Source of the DNA: a virus
Virus record (IMG/VR): IMGVR_UViG_3300030202_002551
Span: 1-37,411 of that record
Reading direction: 5' to 3' (one strand)
DNA length: 37,411 bases
Shown here: positions 23,564 through 31,931 of the stretch, in pieces
How positions within the stretch are numbered: position 1 is the stretch's first letter
How the letters are laid out: the number at the start of each line of letters is the position of its first letter
Notes under the pieces: generated by a model
Databases searched by the model: none
Seen by the model: the letters and a program-made list of their open reading frames with translations, nothing else
Told to the model about the DNA's origin: nothing
Position numbers and translations under genes: made by a program

Positions 23564-24444
23564 TCTTCGTAGGGGAACTTCTCATGATTGTGTGGTCTGA
23601 TTAATTCTTTGTATGGTTTTTCTATCTTGTTGCCAGACGCCATGTAATCTATATAATCAGACCAGTTGTGGGCGTCGTAAAACCACGGGGTTTCAATCTT
23701 CGATGATTTGTTCGTCATCGTCACTGAATGGAAAACAACGCTCAAAGGGAAGTGACGTGCTGACCATCTCTGGCTCAGTGGCAACTTCTCCGAAGGAAAA
23801 CGCTGGTTTGGTAAAGGGGGTAAAAACTCCCTTGTTGTTTTTTTGTTGACGTGTCTGCGACATTTTTTAAAATCCTCTCCAAACATCGTAAACGAAAGTG
23901 GTAAATCATTTTTAATGTTTTTGTTATTAAATGTAAAGAAAAAGTTACTTTTCTTGTCTCGAATTAGTTTCCTATTTTCCCTAATGACCGAAAAATCGAA
24001 TAAACCTAGTGGAAAAGATACATAATACTTATCTGGGATTAACCATTTGGATATCCTAAACGATGTATGATAGGCCATATATTGGCCGTACAGTACCGAC
24101 CAGCCGTATGAATCTCTCCGATCTCTATCTTTAGGGTGAATAGGGACATAATAAATAGGTATCTCTTTTCTTTCCTGGCTCGCAAATTTAGACATTCTGT
24201 TAAAATATACAGGATCGTAGATCCAATCGCCCACTGTGTGCCTAATAACCGGCGCTAAATCGTCGTTAGCGACAATCCAAATCGTACTGCAGCCGGCAAG
24301 GGCGCATTCGTAAACAGATTTTTGAATCGCTGAAAGTCCATTGTCTATCGTAAGCAAAACTTCTGGCATCACATTCTCATGATCTGTCTTTATGTTTGCA
24401 ACCGGAACAATACCGGCCATGTGTAACCTATATGCTGTAGTCAT
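23560..24444 (-). CDS. Nucleotidyltransferase-like (GT-A-type) protein
   Basis: The 294-aa product opens like a sugar nucleotidyltransferase: a short strand (IVPVANI), then MPEVLLTIDNGLSAIQ, a helix, and GCSTIWIVANDDLAPVIR. Further on are DWIYDPVYFNR, IPIYYVPIHPKDRDRRDSYG and WSVLYGQYMAYH. The nucleotide loop GGxGTRxxP of true enzymes is not visible, so catalysis is uncertain. The C-terminal third is polar and irregular. It overlaps the Rossmann-like gene before it by 17 bases, so the two act as a pair in my reading. With the mannose genes elsewhere, a role in sugar activation is tempting but unproven. Confidence 0.6.
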   Translation of the reverse strand: MTTAYRLHMAGIVPVANIKTDHENVMPEVLLTIDNGLSAIQKSVYECALAGCSTIWIVANDDLAPVIRHTVGDWIYDPVYFNRMSKFASQERKEIPIYYVPIHPKDRDRRDSYGWSVLYGQYMAYHTSFRISKWLIPDKYYVSFPLGLFDFSVIRENRKLIRDKKSNFFFTFNNKNIKNDLPLSFTMFGEDFKKCRRHVNKKTTREFLPPLPNQRFPSEKLPLSQRWSARHFPLSVVFHSVTMTNKSSKIETPWFYDAHNWSDYIDYMASGNKIEKPYKELIRPHNHEKFPYEE

Positions 24445-25318
24445 TTAAATACTTGTACTTTGATAGATCTGACTCAGCGGCCTTCATCAACAAAACGCTG
24501 ATTGGATCTTCAATTTTCTTTACCTTGTAAGTTTCATCCCACGTTGGTGGATCAATCAGATATTTTTGCCGGCTGATGCGGTGAGTTTTCATGGAACGAT
24601 GCAAGGCCTTACCCTGTTTGTTATACCTGTAGATCCTTCCGTTAACCCCATTATCCTTCATCAAACTTATTAATTTAAAGTTTGTCATGGTTTCGGTAAA
24701 GGAGTGGTGTTCTAGCTGTTGATTAGTGAGTATTGAAAGCACACAAGCATCTTTAACCCCAGTATTCCCACAAATTCTGTCACTTGAATAGAACCAAATT
24801 TTGCGAACAAAATCATCGTTTGTCTCACCATAGTCAATATCATGTTTTCCACCATCGGTGAAAGCAATTCTATCATAGGTTTTGTACCTAGCATTATGTT
24901 TCTCCTTTTTATTAACTAATTTATATGTTCTATTATCGCCGAAATAATAGCATTTGTCAAATTTTATTTCGCATAACTTTGAATACTCGTTGGAGCATAT
25001 GAGGTTACTTCCATCATATCTCATGGAATAACACAGGTTTGATAGCGGACACAGACCTTCGATTGAAAGAAGAAACATTAACTTTTCCCAAAGTAGCACA
25101 GACTTCTCACCAAACTCAAAGCTCCGAGTGCCAAATGATTGGAAGCTCTTGGGGGTATTATCTATGTGGAGAAAGTTAGGATCCCATGAGAGATCTAAAA
25201 ATTCAAAATCATGTGGCTGTCTTGGTTCGGTGTATAAGATTGGGTAGTGGTTCGCAAAAGCAAAAAGCAAAGCTTGCAGATCACTGCCTATGACAATGTT
25301 CTCATATTCTAATATCAT
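24428..25318 (-). CDS. Hypothetical protein with Rossmann-like N-terminus
   Basis: The 296-aa product starts at ATG 25318. The first 40 residues read as strand-turn-helix-strand: YENIVIGSDLQALLFAFAN then PILYTEP, similar in outline to dinucleotide- or FAD-binding folds, though GSDLQA replaces the usual GxGxxG. The rest has many aromatic, Lys and Cys residues and a final helical part. No catalytic motif is recognised. It is translated with the downstream nucleotidyltransferase-like gene (17-base overlap). A TATAAT lies just before the start without a matching -35 box. Confidence 0.55.
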   Translation of the reverse strand: MILEYENIVIGSDLQALLFAFANHYPILYTEPRQPHDFEFLDLSWDPNFLHIDNTPKSFQSFGTRSFEFGEKSVLLWEKLMFLLSIEGLCPLSNLCYSMRYDGSNLICSNEYSKLCEIKFDKCYYFGDNRTYKLVNKKEKHNARYKTYDRIAFTDGGKHDIDYGETNDDFVRKIWFYSSDRICGNTGVKDACVLSILTNQQLEHHSFTETMTNFKLISLMKDNGVNGRIYRYNKQGKALHRSMKTHRISRQKYLIDPPTWDETYKVKKIEDPISVLLMKAAESDLSKYKYLNDYSI

Positions 25319-25336
25319 ACAACTCTATTATAATCT

Positions 25337-25858
25337 CTAATCAATATATTTTTTATAGAAAAGTTTTAATTTTAATCCACTTGAATTATGGCCTCCAGTG
25401 TGCCAATTTGAATTCATAATGTGATATGGGCGATTTATGTGAGGCCAACCAAGCGCGTGACCTATCTCATGTTCTAACACTCTTTCTTTTGTGGCTGCCT
25501 TGGGGAATATGAATATTTTTGCTTTCACAATCTCTTTGGTTTCATTAGATACAGTAATTCTAGTGGATGCGAGATTGTCCTCAAAAGAAAAAGTATTGTC
25601 TGGCAGCATTATAATGATTTCTCCGAATCTAGCGTCAGGGCATGGGGCACTGTAATCTATTCTGGTATAATCAAACTTATACCCCAATCTTTGCCAGTAG
25701 GCTAATGCATTTGATATTCGCGGTGGTGTCACGCCAGAATCAGCACAGACTCTTATCACTGGACTCATGATCCACTTGTGATTTCGTGACTTAATTACCT
25801 CTGTGTAATCAGGAGTATTCAAACCCATCATAACCATCAAAATACCTAAGAAGCTCAT
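25337..25858 (-). CDS. Matrixin-like zinc metalloprotease
   Basis: The 173-aa product has the metzincin signature HEIGHALGWPH (His130, Glu131, His134, His140) and a Met-turn HIMN (Met148). The first 14 residues are hydrophobic and could export it, though no positive start is seen. Matrixins cut proteins or peptide cross-links in the envelope. The start overlaps the amidase stop by ATGA, so the two hydrolases are made together, as in a lysis module. The alternative is a virion or cell-surface protease used at entry. Confidence 0.85.
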   Translation of the reverse strand: MSFLGILMVMMGLNTPDYTEVIKSRNHKWIMSPVIRVCADSGVTPPRISNALAYWQRLGYKFDYTRIDYSAPCPDARFGEIIIMLPDNTFSFEDNLASTRITVSNETKEIVKAKIFIFPKAATKERVLEHEIGHALGWPHINRPYHIMNSNWHTGGHNSSGLKLKLFYKKYID

Positions 25859-26775
25859 TCATCAGGCACCTCATCTTTGACATAGAATTTGTCTAACATA
25901 GATTTAATATCTAAGCCAGCACAATCTATTTTCTTCTTATTGATGTGATAATGACTTACGAAGCCTGAGAACTTTCCGTAAGCAACGTCTTGTTCATATC
26001 TGGTAGAGGTTTTTCCAAATTGATTGGTTGGTGTTTCATAGGGAATGCCTGTCGCATGGTGAATGGCTTCCCACAGCGCTTCTGCTGCTTCCAATTGTGC
26101 TGGATAGAAACCTGTGAAAGGATCTAACATTTCGCCATGGACCCATGCATCGTCAATGATGGGCCTTTCTCCAAAGTCTTGTTTCTTATACCAATTTTGG
26201 TATTTTGGATAATATGCATTGGATATTTCTACCCCCACAGATGGTCGATTGGTCCGGGTGGATCCAGCGTGCCAAGCAGCATGCTGAAGATCCAGTGTCT
26301 GATAGATCGTGCCATCGTTGTCAATTAAAAAATGAACCGATATACCTCTCTTATCAAGTATGTTTTGGCAAGAATTAGAGTTTAAGCACACATCCCAATG
26401 GTTTACAAAATAACGTATTTGGCGCTTTGGCCGGCCAGAGTAATCATAGTAGTGTCCGGGCTTGGCTTGCAAGCCTCCCTTTTCCGACCAAAGAACAAAC
26501 TTATCCCAATTAATCGGAAAGAAGTCACCGTTGTAGACGATATAATTTGAAAAATGTTTGCTGGAGGGCTTATAATCCTCTATTTCTGCTTGACGGTCGG
26601 TCCACAAGCGCCTGAACGTAGTGGGTCCGCACAAGCCATCAGCGGCAATAGACCGAGACCTTTGCCACTTTTTAATAGCTCTTACAAGCTTATCATCAAA
26701 GTATTTTTCCCCAAACCAAGAAGGCTCCCAGCCAAGTTTTTTGGCGGAGGCCTCGTTGTAGAAGTTTTTATCCAT
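25855..26775 (-). CDS. N-acetylmuramoyl-L-alanine amidase endolysin
   Basis: The 306-aa product begins with a peptidoglycan-binding domain at about 8-60 (LVRAIKKWQRSRSIAADGLCG then TFRRLW). A type 2 amidase domain at about 110-290 follows, with NHWDV (His126), HFLIDNDGTIYQTLD, HAAWHAG, SVGVEIS and SHYHINKKKIDCAGLD. His277 and Cys285 have the 8-residue spacing of the T7 lysozyme zinc ligands. It cleaves the sugar-peptide bond in the cell wall at lysis. There is no signal peptide, so it would need a holin; none is certain here. It is coupled to the downstream metalloprotease. Confidence 0.93.
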   Translation of the reverse strand: MDKNFYNEASAKKLGWEPSWFGEKYFDDKLVRAIKKWQRSRSIAADGLCGPTTFRRLWTDRQAEIEDYKPSSKHFSNYIVYNGDFFPINWDKFVLWSEKGGLQAKPGHYYDYSGRPKRQIRYFVNHWDVCLNSNSCQNILDKRGISVHFLIDNDGTIYQTLDLQHAAWHAGSTRTNRPSVGVEISNAYYPKYQNWYKKQDFGERPIIDDAWVHGEMLDPFTGFYPAQLEAAEALWEAIHHATGIPYETPTNQFGKTSTRYEQDVAYGKFSGFVSHYHINKKKIDCAGLDIKSMLDKFYVKDEVPDE

Positions 26776-26791
26776 ATTGTGGTATCTCTAT

Positions 26792-27061
26792 TTAATCAGT
26801 TATCCCAATGACATAGTTGTCTAATATAACATCATAATTAGTGCTACCAACGCTTATTTGCTCTACCATGGACCGGTCTACGATGATTTTATCGTTTTGA
26901 TAAAGATCAAAGCGGACATCTTCTGCTGCCTTCAATACAGTTACTTCTGCGTATCTCTGCTCTTCTGGTTGGTAATCTTCTGGTAGAAGAATAATTGAAT
27001 CTTTTTCTGCTACTTTGGGTGGCATTTCAATTAAAATATACCTATTGACTGGGTTAAACAC
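26792..27061 (-). CDS. groES: GroES-like co-chaperonin
   Basis: The 89-aa product has the GroES barrel pattern: PVNRYILIEMPP, a mobile loop where IILLPEDY replaces GGIVL, RYAEVTVLKAA, NDKIIVD and YDVILDNYVIGITD for the last strand. Length and fold order suit phage co-chaperonins such as T4 gp31, which have little identity with GroES. It would cap the chaperonin ring. The groEL gene is 16 kb away. The start is GTG 27061 with a perfect AGGAGGT 5 bases upstream, overlapping the zinc-finger-like gene by 8 bases. Confidence 0.8.
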   Translation of the reverse strand: MFNPVNRYILIEMPPKVAEKDSIILLPEDYQPEEQRYAEVTVLKAAEDVRFDLYQNDKIIVDRSMVEQISVGSTNYDVILDNYVIGITD

Positions 27062-27281
27062 TTGTTACCTCCTTTTCGATAATCTTTTCTTGTGTTTTGT
27101 ATTCTCTTTTACTTAAGAATATATCTTCTCTTTTCTGGCATCTTTTACACATCATGGAAACATGCACGTTATCACCGCCCATGCTTCGGCCCGGGCCAAC
27201 AGGAATCCAATAGCATTCGCTATTGGCAGACCTGCAGGTCATTCTGAGCTTTCTGGGATCCATGAGGTGATTGAAATTCAT
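27054..27281 (-). CDS. Small zinc-finger-like protein
   Basis: The 75-aa product starts at ATG 27281, immediately after the RNR stop (TAAATG). It has four Cys in the pattern CxxxxxxC (16-23) and CxxC (45-48), suitable for one zinc ion, with a GPGRSMGG loop between them. A Lys/Glu-rich helix ends it. No function is recognised. It links the RNR and groES genes in one unit. Confidence 0.6.
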   Translation of the reverse strand: MNFNHLMDPRKLRMTCRSANSECYWIPVGPGRSMGGDNVHVSMMCKRCQKREDIFLSKREYKTQEKIIEKEVTSV

Positions 27282-29249
27282 TTAAATCTCGCAAGAATCT
27301 CCATCGCAGAACTTGGTACCGACGCCAGCAATTTCAGTTTCAAATCTTTGAACTGGGGTAATTTTAGCAGACATTTGATTGTACTGTTTTTCTGTGATTG
27401 GTTCATAAGGTGCCTGTTCGTAGCCTGTATCTTGATATCTCAAGAATGACACCGCCTTAAGGCGAGTTTCATACATTTCCAGGGCACTCTTTAACTGAGA
27501 AGCTTCTTCTCCTTTGAAGGTGATTGTAACCGAAACCGCATTATCAGCCCAGTAATTTTGATATTGAGCTGCGATTTCAAGTTGTTCCCACATGCTAACA
27601 TCTTTCTTTCCTTTTGTAAAATACTCTTCATGAATAGGGAATTCTACAACTGTAGTGTTCGGAGAGTACTTATCTTTTTCTGTTTTATATCCAGCTTCCT
27701 TAAGTTGCACGACAAGTGGAGATGAGGAAGAGAATCTGATTCGACGGATGTAGTACTCACTTTCTGGGAAGTGTATGCCGGGTGTCGAACCGTTTAGTAA
27801 AGAAACCGTACCGGATGGCTTAATTGATGTCATCTTAATAGATTTTGGCACACAAAGCCAATTAGAGTATTCAGTATCCAGTTCTTTTACATAATCATAT
27901 GCGTCGTCACACCAGTTCATCAGGGGCCGGCGGCCGTGCTTATTGAAAGCTTGTACGATACCAGATTGGGACAAACCAATACGCCGGTTTTTAAGCATTT
28001 TAGCATTTGTCTCCGGCCAATGTGTGTTTACGAGGGTCACAGTCTTGCCATAGAGGTAGGCACACTTAAGTGTTTTGACATAATCATCGTAATTCTCATG
28101 CTTTGCTGGGAAAGTCTCTACAAGACAACACATTTCTGCGTTATGTAGACTCTGTTCTACACAAGGGTTGAATCCCATAACTTCCGCGTCATCATAGTTG
28201 ACCCCATCCTTCATGCGCCCAAAGGCGCGGGCGTTTTCAAGCCAAATGTATCCGGGTTCGCCGTTAGTCTGTGACTGTTCTGCATGCCATTCATAGTCCA
28301 TGCCAACTTCTGCGTTGAAAGAGTTGTTAGACCCCCATCGGTGATGATAAAGTTTTTCTTGGTCGTTCTTCATTTCCAAGTAGCGGATATCATCGTGTTC
28401 TCCGATTGCCAAAGCAGCGGAACGACGAACATTGCCAGCGACCACACAGCGGCCGATAAGATTTTCTGTGTCTACGATATCGACTGAAGTGATAGATTCT
28501 CCGACTTTGGTAGTAAAGAGGTCTTTTAGATTCTCGTGAAGCTCGATAAGAGGGGCAGCGCCAGAAGATGTGCCTCCGAAACCATGAATCAGGGCCCCTT
28601 CAGGGCGGATGGCCGAATAGTCAAATCTTGGTACCTTGCCACCTAAAAAGAAGCCATCAAGCAAAGTTTGAACTGAATCGACCCAGCCTTCGCGAGAATC
28701 ATCAATTACAAGAACATCATTAGTGTATGCAGGTTCGGTGATGGTGATGGTTCCAGCGCCTTTCGTATCAAAACCAACCCCAACTCCGACCATCAAAGCA
28801 TCCATAATCCAAGAAAAGATATAACCGCCCTTGCGATCAAGATCCTGAGTAGAACGAAAAGCACAGTTGAATAATGCGGCGCCGGTGCGCTCCTCAACAA
28901 ATTTAGTACCCATCATCCACAAGCCACGGCCGGGTGGGGTCCACTTGAGGTTGAATAAACGGTCATACGCATCTTTTGCCGTCTTTTGGGCTTTGTTGTC
29001 GTTCCATTCCAACCCAAGACGAACAACGTGCTCTTTTTGGATATGAAACATTCCTTCAACCACTCTACGGCAGGTCTGCCACCACTCTTCAGTACCCGTA
29101 GCTCCTGGGTCAAATTCACTTAACCTACGGGCATAGGTTCTTTTATACGTCACATAGCCCAATGGGCCCCATGGTACCTCTGCTGTCTTGAACGGCTCTA
29201 TGAATGAATCGGACAATCTAAATTTTCTAATAGTGTTTAATGTTCTCAT
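27282..29249 (-). CDS. nrdJ: Adenosylcobalamin-dependent (class II) ribonucleotide reductase
   Basis: The 655-aa product matches the monomeric class II enzyme of Lactobacillus leichmannii. Cys129 in LFNCAFRS and Cys374 form the active-site pair; Cys363 in FNPCVEQS is the radical Cys, and the 11-residue gap from 363 to 374 equals that from 408 to 419 in the model enzyme. The C-terminal CDGDSC gives Cys648 and Cys653, the reductant pair with the same spacing as 731 and 736. It makes dNTPs from NTPs and needs vitamin B12 coenzyme from the host, so the host must make or import cobalamin. It overlaps the helicase gene by ATGA. Thioredoxin is encoded elsewhere in the window. Confidence 0.95.
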   Translation of the reverse strand: MRTLNTIRKFRLSDSFIEPFKTAEVPWGPLGYVTYKRTYARRLSEFDPGATGTEEWWQTCRRVVEGMFHIQKEHVVRLGLEWNDNKAQKTAKDAYDRLFNLKWTPPGRGLWMMGTKFVEERTGAALFNCAFRSTQDLDRKGGYIFSWIMDALMVGVGVGFDTKGAGTITITEPAYTNDVLVIDDSREGWVDSVQTLLDGFFLGGKVPRFDYSAIRPEGALIHGFGGTSSGAAPLIELHENLKDLFTTKVGESITSVDIVDTENLIGRCVVAGNVRRSAALAIGEHDDIRYLEMKNDQEKLYHHRWGSNNSFNAEVGMDYEWHAEQSQTNGEPGYIWLENARAFGRMKDGVNYDDAEVMGFNPCVEQSLHNAEMCCLVETFPAKHENYDDYVKTLKCAYLYGKTVTLVNTHWPETNAKMLKNRRIGLSQSGIVQAFNKHGRRPLMNWCDDAYDYVKELDTEYSNWLCVPKSIKMTSIKPSGTVSLLNGSTPGIHFPESEYYIRRIRFSSSSPLVVQLKEAGYKTEKDKYSPNTTVVEFPIHEEYFTKGKKDVSMWEQLEIAAQYQNYWADNAVSVTITFKGEEASQLKSALEMYETRLKAVSFLRYQDTGYEQAPYEPITEKQYNQMSAKITPVQRFETEIAGVGTKFCDGDSCEI

Positions 29250-30658
29250 GCTCTTGGTTTCCTTTTTGTTTTTCTAAATTTACTGTACTTGTTTTGGAGC
29301 AAATCCCTCTGCTCTTTTTGCGTTAGCGTTACTGGGTTAGTGGCTACGTCTGTTATTGGCTTCTTAGGATCCGATGGGATGATAGTGTTTGATTTAGGTA
29401 AAACCTTAATCTTGACACACGAGGTATCCATAAAGATATTATATATCATTCCATCAGGCCCGTTTCTATTTTTTGCAATAAAAATCTTACCAGTGTTGTT
29501 TTGTTTATCTTCGACTGTTCGAGAAACAGACAAGATAAAGTCTGCCACAAAGCATTTATTGAATGCTTCAGAAATTTGCTCCATTGTAATAACTTCTGCA
29601 TTTAAACCCGATCGGTTTGTTTGAGAAGCGGTCCAAATGGGGCATTCGAACTCTGTTGACAGCGCTCGGAGTTCTTCGTAGATGGATTCTAGTTCTGCCC
29701 TCTTTTCTTTTCTAATGACAACGGGCTTAAGTAGGTCGCCATAATCTACAATAATCATGCCCGGAATGGTGCCCCGTTTCCTGAGCTTTGTCAAGTGGGA
29801 GCGGATTGTGTTTGTGGAAGCTGACTTGGTGGGGTACTCCTTAACAATTAACTTTCCCTCTACATCCTTTACTGTATCATAGATTTCATCTTTAAATGAC
29901 ATCAAATCCGACAGTGGGTAACCTGTGATGCAGCTATCATAGCGAGATGCAACAACCGTGTCTTGAAGCTCCAGAGTGTAATGAACTACAGTCTTGCCCT
30001 CAAGGATTGCTTGCGCGCCCAAGTGGACTAAAACCATTGATTTACCGGCGCCTGTGGGGGCTACAACGACTCCAAGCTCCTGCTTTCCTAGCCCACCACC
30101 AACAATCTTATCAATGTCGGCCCAACCGGTTGTAACTGGTTTACGGAACCTGGGCTTGTATCGTTCCTCGAAGTCAGCAAAATAATCATGGCCGAAGTTG
30201 TTTTCTGAACCCAAGATTAAAGATTCATTGATGATCTTTGAGATTTCGTCAAAAGAACTTGTCTGCAAGAGCCCGACAGATTTCATCATGGCTTCTTTTA
30301 AGTTCTGCTTTCTGCAGAAGTCAAGGGAAGTTTCTTTGACATAGCCCTTGTCTTCTTCAATGTCCCTTGAGACAATCCTAGTGAAGTATTCTTTCACTTG
30401 ATGTTGGATTATTTCATCCTCACCTTCAAGATCGGTATTGAGGATAGTCGCGACAGCATTCGCTGACGGGTGGGTTCCGTACTTATGGCGATAGTTTACA
30501 ATCTTTCGCGAAAAGACACGAAGATATTCAAGATCTAAAAAGTTTAGATCCAATACCTCTGTGATCTGATCGGCGAATGGCCTATCTTCGTAAATCAGTT
30601 GAACCAAGTTTTCTTGGAACGATTTACCATAATCGGCAAAATTAGCCTTATTGTTCAA
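29246..30658 (-). CDS. DnaB-type replicative helicase (T4 gp41-like)
   Basis: The 470-aa product has an N-terminal helical part (1-150) and a RecA-fold ATPase: Walker A PTGAGKS at 201-207, a later HYTLEL segment, Walker B GMIIVDYGDLL, the TASQTNRSG sensor, and IAKNRNGPDG toward the end. The C-terminus is strongly basic. It unwinds DNA at the fork. It begins at TTG 30658 (no ATG fits), with GGGAG about 6 bases upstream. It has its own promoter at 30680-30707 and is coupled to RNR downstream. Confidence 0.93.
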   Translation of the reverse strand: MNNKANFADYGKSFQENLVQLIYEDRPFADQITEVLDLNFLDLEYLRVFSRKIVNYRHKYGTHPSANAVATILNTDLEGEDEIIQHQVKEYFTRIVSRDIEEDKGYVKETSLDFCRKQNLKEAMMKSVGLLQTSSFDEISKIINESLILGSENNFGHDYFADFEERYKPRFRKPVTTGWADIDKIVGGGLGKQELGVVVAPTGAGKSMVLVHLGAQAILEGKTVVHYTLELQDTVVASRYDSCITGYPLSDLMSFKDEIYDTVKDVEGKLIVKEYPTKSASTNTIRSHLTKLRKRGTIPGMIIVDYGDLLKPVVIRKEKRAELESIYEELRALSTEFECPIWTASQTNRSGLNAEVITMEQISEAFNKCFVADFILSVSRTVEDKQNNTGKIFIAKNRNGPDGMIYNIFMDTSCVKIKVLPKSNTIIPSDPKKPITDVATNPVTLTQKEQRDLLQNKYSKFRKTKRKPRA

Positions 30659-30679
30659 AGGAACTCCCGTGGATTAGTA

Positions 30680-30707
30680 ATTATAACTCATTCTACTCTA
30701 AAGTCAA
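30680..30707 (-). promoter_or_regulatory. Sigma-70 promoter before the helicase
   Basis: TTGACT (30707-30702) and perfect TATAAT (30685-30680), 16 bases apart, on the minus strand. It directly follows the exonuclease stop at 30709 and should drive helicase and RNR. The leader is about 15 bases to the TTG start. Confidence 0.75.
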
Positions 30708-30708
30708 A

Positions 30709-31683
30709 TCAAAAGCAATCAATTTTGATTCTATTTAAGTTTGTTTTGAGGTCTTCCCAGTTGAGTTCTCCAAAACCATCTTCGCGCATTTTCCGATAGA
30801 TCTCTAACTGATTGAAATTGCAATCAAAGTTTTCTATTGCGTTGTCAACAAAGGTCTTAGACTGAATCGAGAGTATCGGAGAATACAATTGCATCATTTT
30901 GTAATTATGTTCGATCACCTTTCGACCGTCGATGATGTTTGTGAAGAACTTCAGCTTACTGTCGGCACCTTCGCAAAATAAAATAACATCTTCGACTGTA
31001 TAGTCTTTCTCTGAAGCTAGAAAAGACAATCTTTTCTTAACAGATGTAACGCCGGCACCCTTGATACCTGGGAGGTTATCAGATGCGTCCCCAATAATAG
31101 AGCGTGCTAGTGCCATGTTGTTAGGGTGGACGCCAAATGTTTCGATAACACGCTTGGTATTCATTACCTCATCTACTGTTGGGCGGTATAATACCGTATC
31201 TTCATCACACAACTGCAAAAAGTCTTTATCATTGGAAATGATTACTTTCTGCCAGCCATCATAGTGGCGCATTTGAGTTACATACGAAATAACGTCATCG
31301 GCCTCTACTTCAGGAATCATAACTTGAACGATAGGCATGTGATTAACATAATCAATGGTTCGAGTTTGTTGCCAGATCTTGTTTTGTAAGATTTCGTCCT
31401 CAGTGAGGTTCTGAACGGCCCTGTTTAGGCGCAAGGGCTTGCGGCCGGCTTTATAGTTCTTATCCATACTGCGGCGCTTACGGGAGCCGTTAGGGCCATC
31501 CCACACAACAACCACAGAATCGGGTTTTGTCATTCTGATGAGTTTTTGCAGAATCTTAAACGAACCCTTAATACCGCCAATGGGATCACCATTGGTCGAT
31601 AAAGAGGGGTCTACAATGTAAGCCCTCAAAAACATGTTAAGTGCATCGATAACGATGACTCGCTTTTTATCTGTTAGTGTCAT
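30709..31683 (-). CDS. 5'-3' exonuclease / flap endonuclease (T4 RNase H type)
   Basis: I start at ATG 31683 with GGAG 8 bases upstream; an in-frame start 15 codons earlier lies in the preceding gene. The 324-aa product has the PIN/FEN pattern: VIVIDALNMFLRA (first Asp), VVVWDGPNGSRKR, IPEVEADDVIS, IISNDKDFLQL, and the helix-hairpin-helix IIGDASDNLPGIKGAG. It removes RNA primers and flaps at the lagging strand. The neighbours are helicase downstream and a 67-aa gene upstream, all in the unit opened by the promoter at 31894-31922. Confidence 0.92.
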   Translation of the reverse strand: MTLTDKKRVIVIDALNMFLRAYIVDPSLSTNGDPIGGIKGSFKILQKLIRMTKPDSVVVVWDGPNGSRKRRSMDKNYKAGRKPLRLNRAVQNLTEDEILQNKIWQQTRTIDYVNHMPIVQVMIPEVEADDVISYVTQMRHYDGWQKVIISNDKDFLQLCDEDTVLYRPTVDEVMNTKRVIETFGVHPNNMALARSIIGDASDNLPGIKGAGVTSVKKRLSFLASEKDYTVEDVILFCEGADSKLKFFTNIIDGRKVIEHNYKMMQLYSPILSIQSKTFVDNAIENFDCNFNQLEIYRKMREDGFGELNWEDLKTNLNRIKIDCF

Positions 31684-31870
31684 TATATTCTCTCCATAGT
31701 TTGTCTCTTCTTGAAATCGCAGTTGCAATCATATTGTGTAGTCTCGCCCAATCAGGGTTCTTAGACAATATACGTTCTGCTATTTCACCCGGTTGTGGGA
31801 ATTCTTCTGGCGTATACTCAAGTGATACCTTGTCGCATGCACCACACATCTCATGATGTGTCTTACTCAT
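31667..31870 (-). CDS. Small leader-position protein of unknown function
   Basis: The 67-aa frame starts at ATG 31870. Its ribosome site GGAGG (31883-31879) lies inside the 3' arm of the terminator hairpin at 31871-31913, 8 bases before the ATG. The product has CGAC at 9-12 and then a helical segment rich in Ile, Ala and Arg. Its last 17 bases overlap the exonuclease start. No family is recognised. As first gene of the exonuclease unit it may couple translation to the next gene. Confidence 0.65.
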   Translation of the reverse strand: MSKTHHEMCGACDKVSLEYTPEEFPQPGEIAERILSKNPDWARLHNMIATAISRRDKLWREYNDTNR

Positions 31871-31913
31871 AAAAAAGCCCTCCGTCAGTTAATATCATAA
31901 CCGATCGGAGGGC
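31871..31913 (-). terminator. Intrinsic terminator after recA, overlapping a promoter and a ribosome site
   Basis: On the minus strand GCCCTCCG (31913-31906) pairs perfectly with CGGAGGGC (31884-31877). The loop is 21 bases, and six T follow (31876-31871). It lies 19 bases after the recA stop. The loop holds the -10 box of the next promoter, and the 3' arm holds the Shine-Dalgarno of the next gene. Confidence 0.88.
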
Positions 31914-31922
31914 CAGAGTCAA
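31894..31922 (-). promoter_or_regulatory. Sigma-70 promoter embedded in the recA terminator
   Basis: TTGACT (31922-31917) and TATGAT (31899-31894) with a 17-base spacer on the minus strand. The spacer contains the terminator's 5' arm and the -10 box lies in its loop, so RNA begun near 31887 lacks that arm. It should drive the 67-aa gene and the exonuclease. Confidence 0.82.
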
Positions 31923-31931
31923 GTATTTTCT

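Noticed and set aside
24932-24960. Promoter-like TTGACA-17-GATAAT inside the Rossmann-like gene
   Set aside because: The first -10 base is wrong, the region codes for protein in an A/T-rich stretch, and no unit boundary is nearby.
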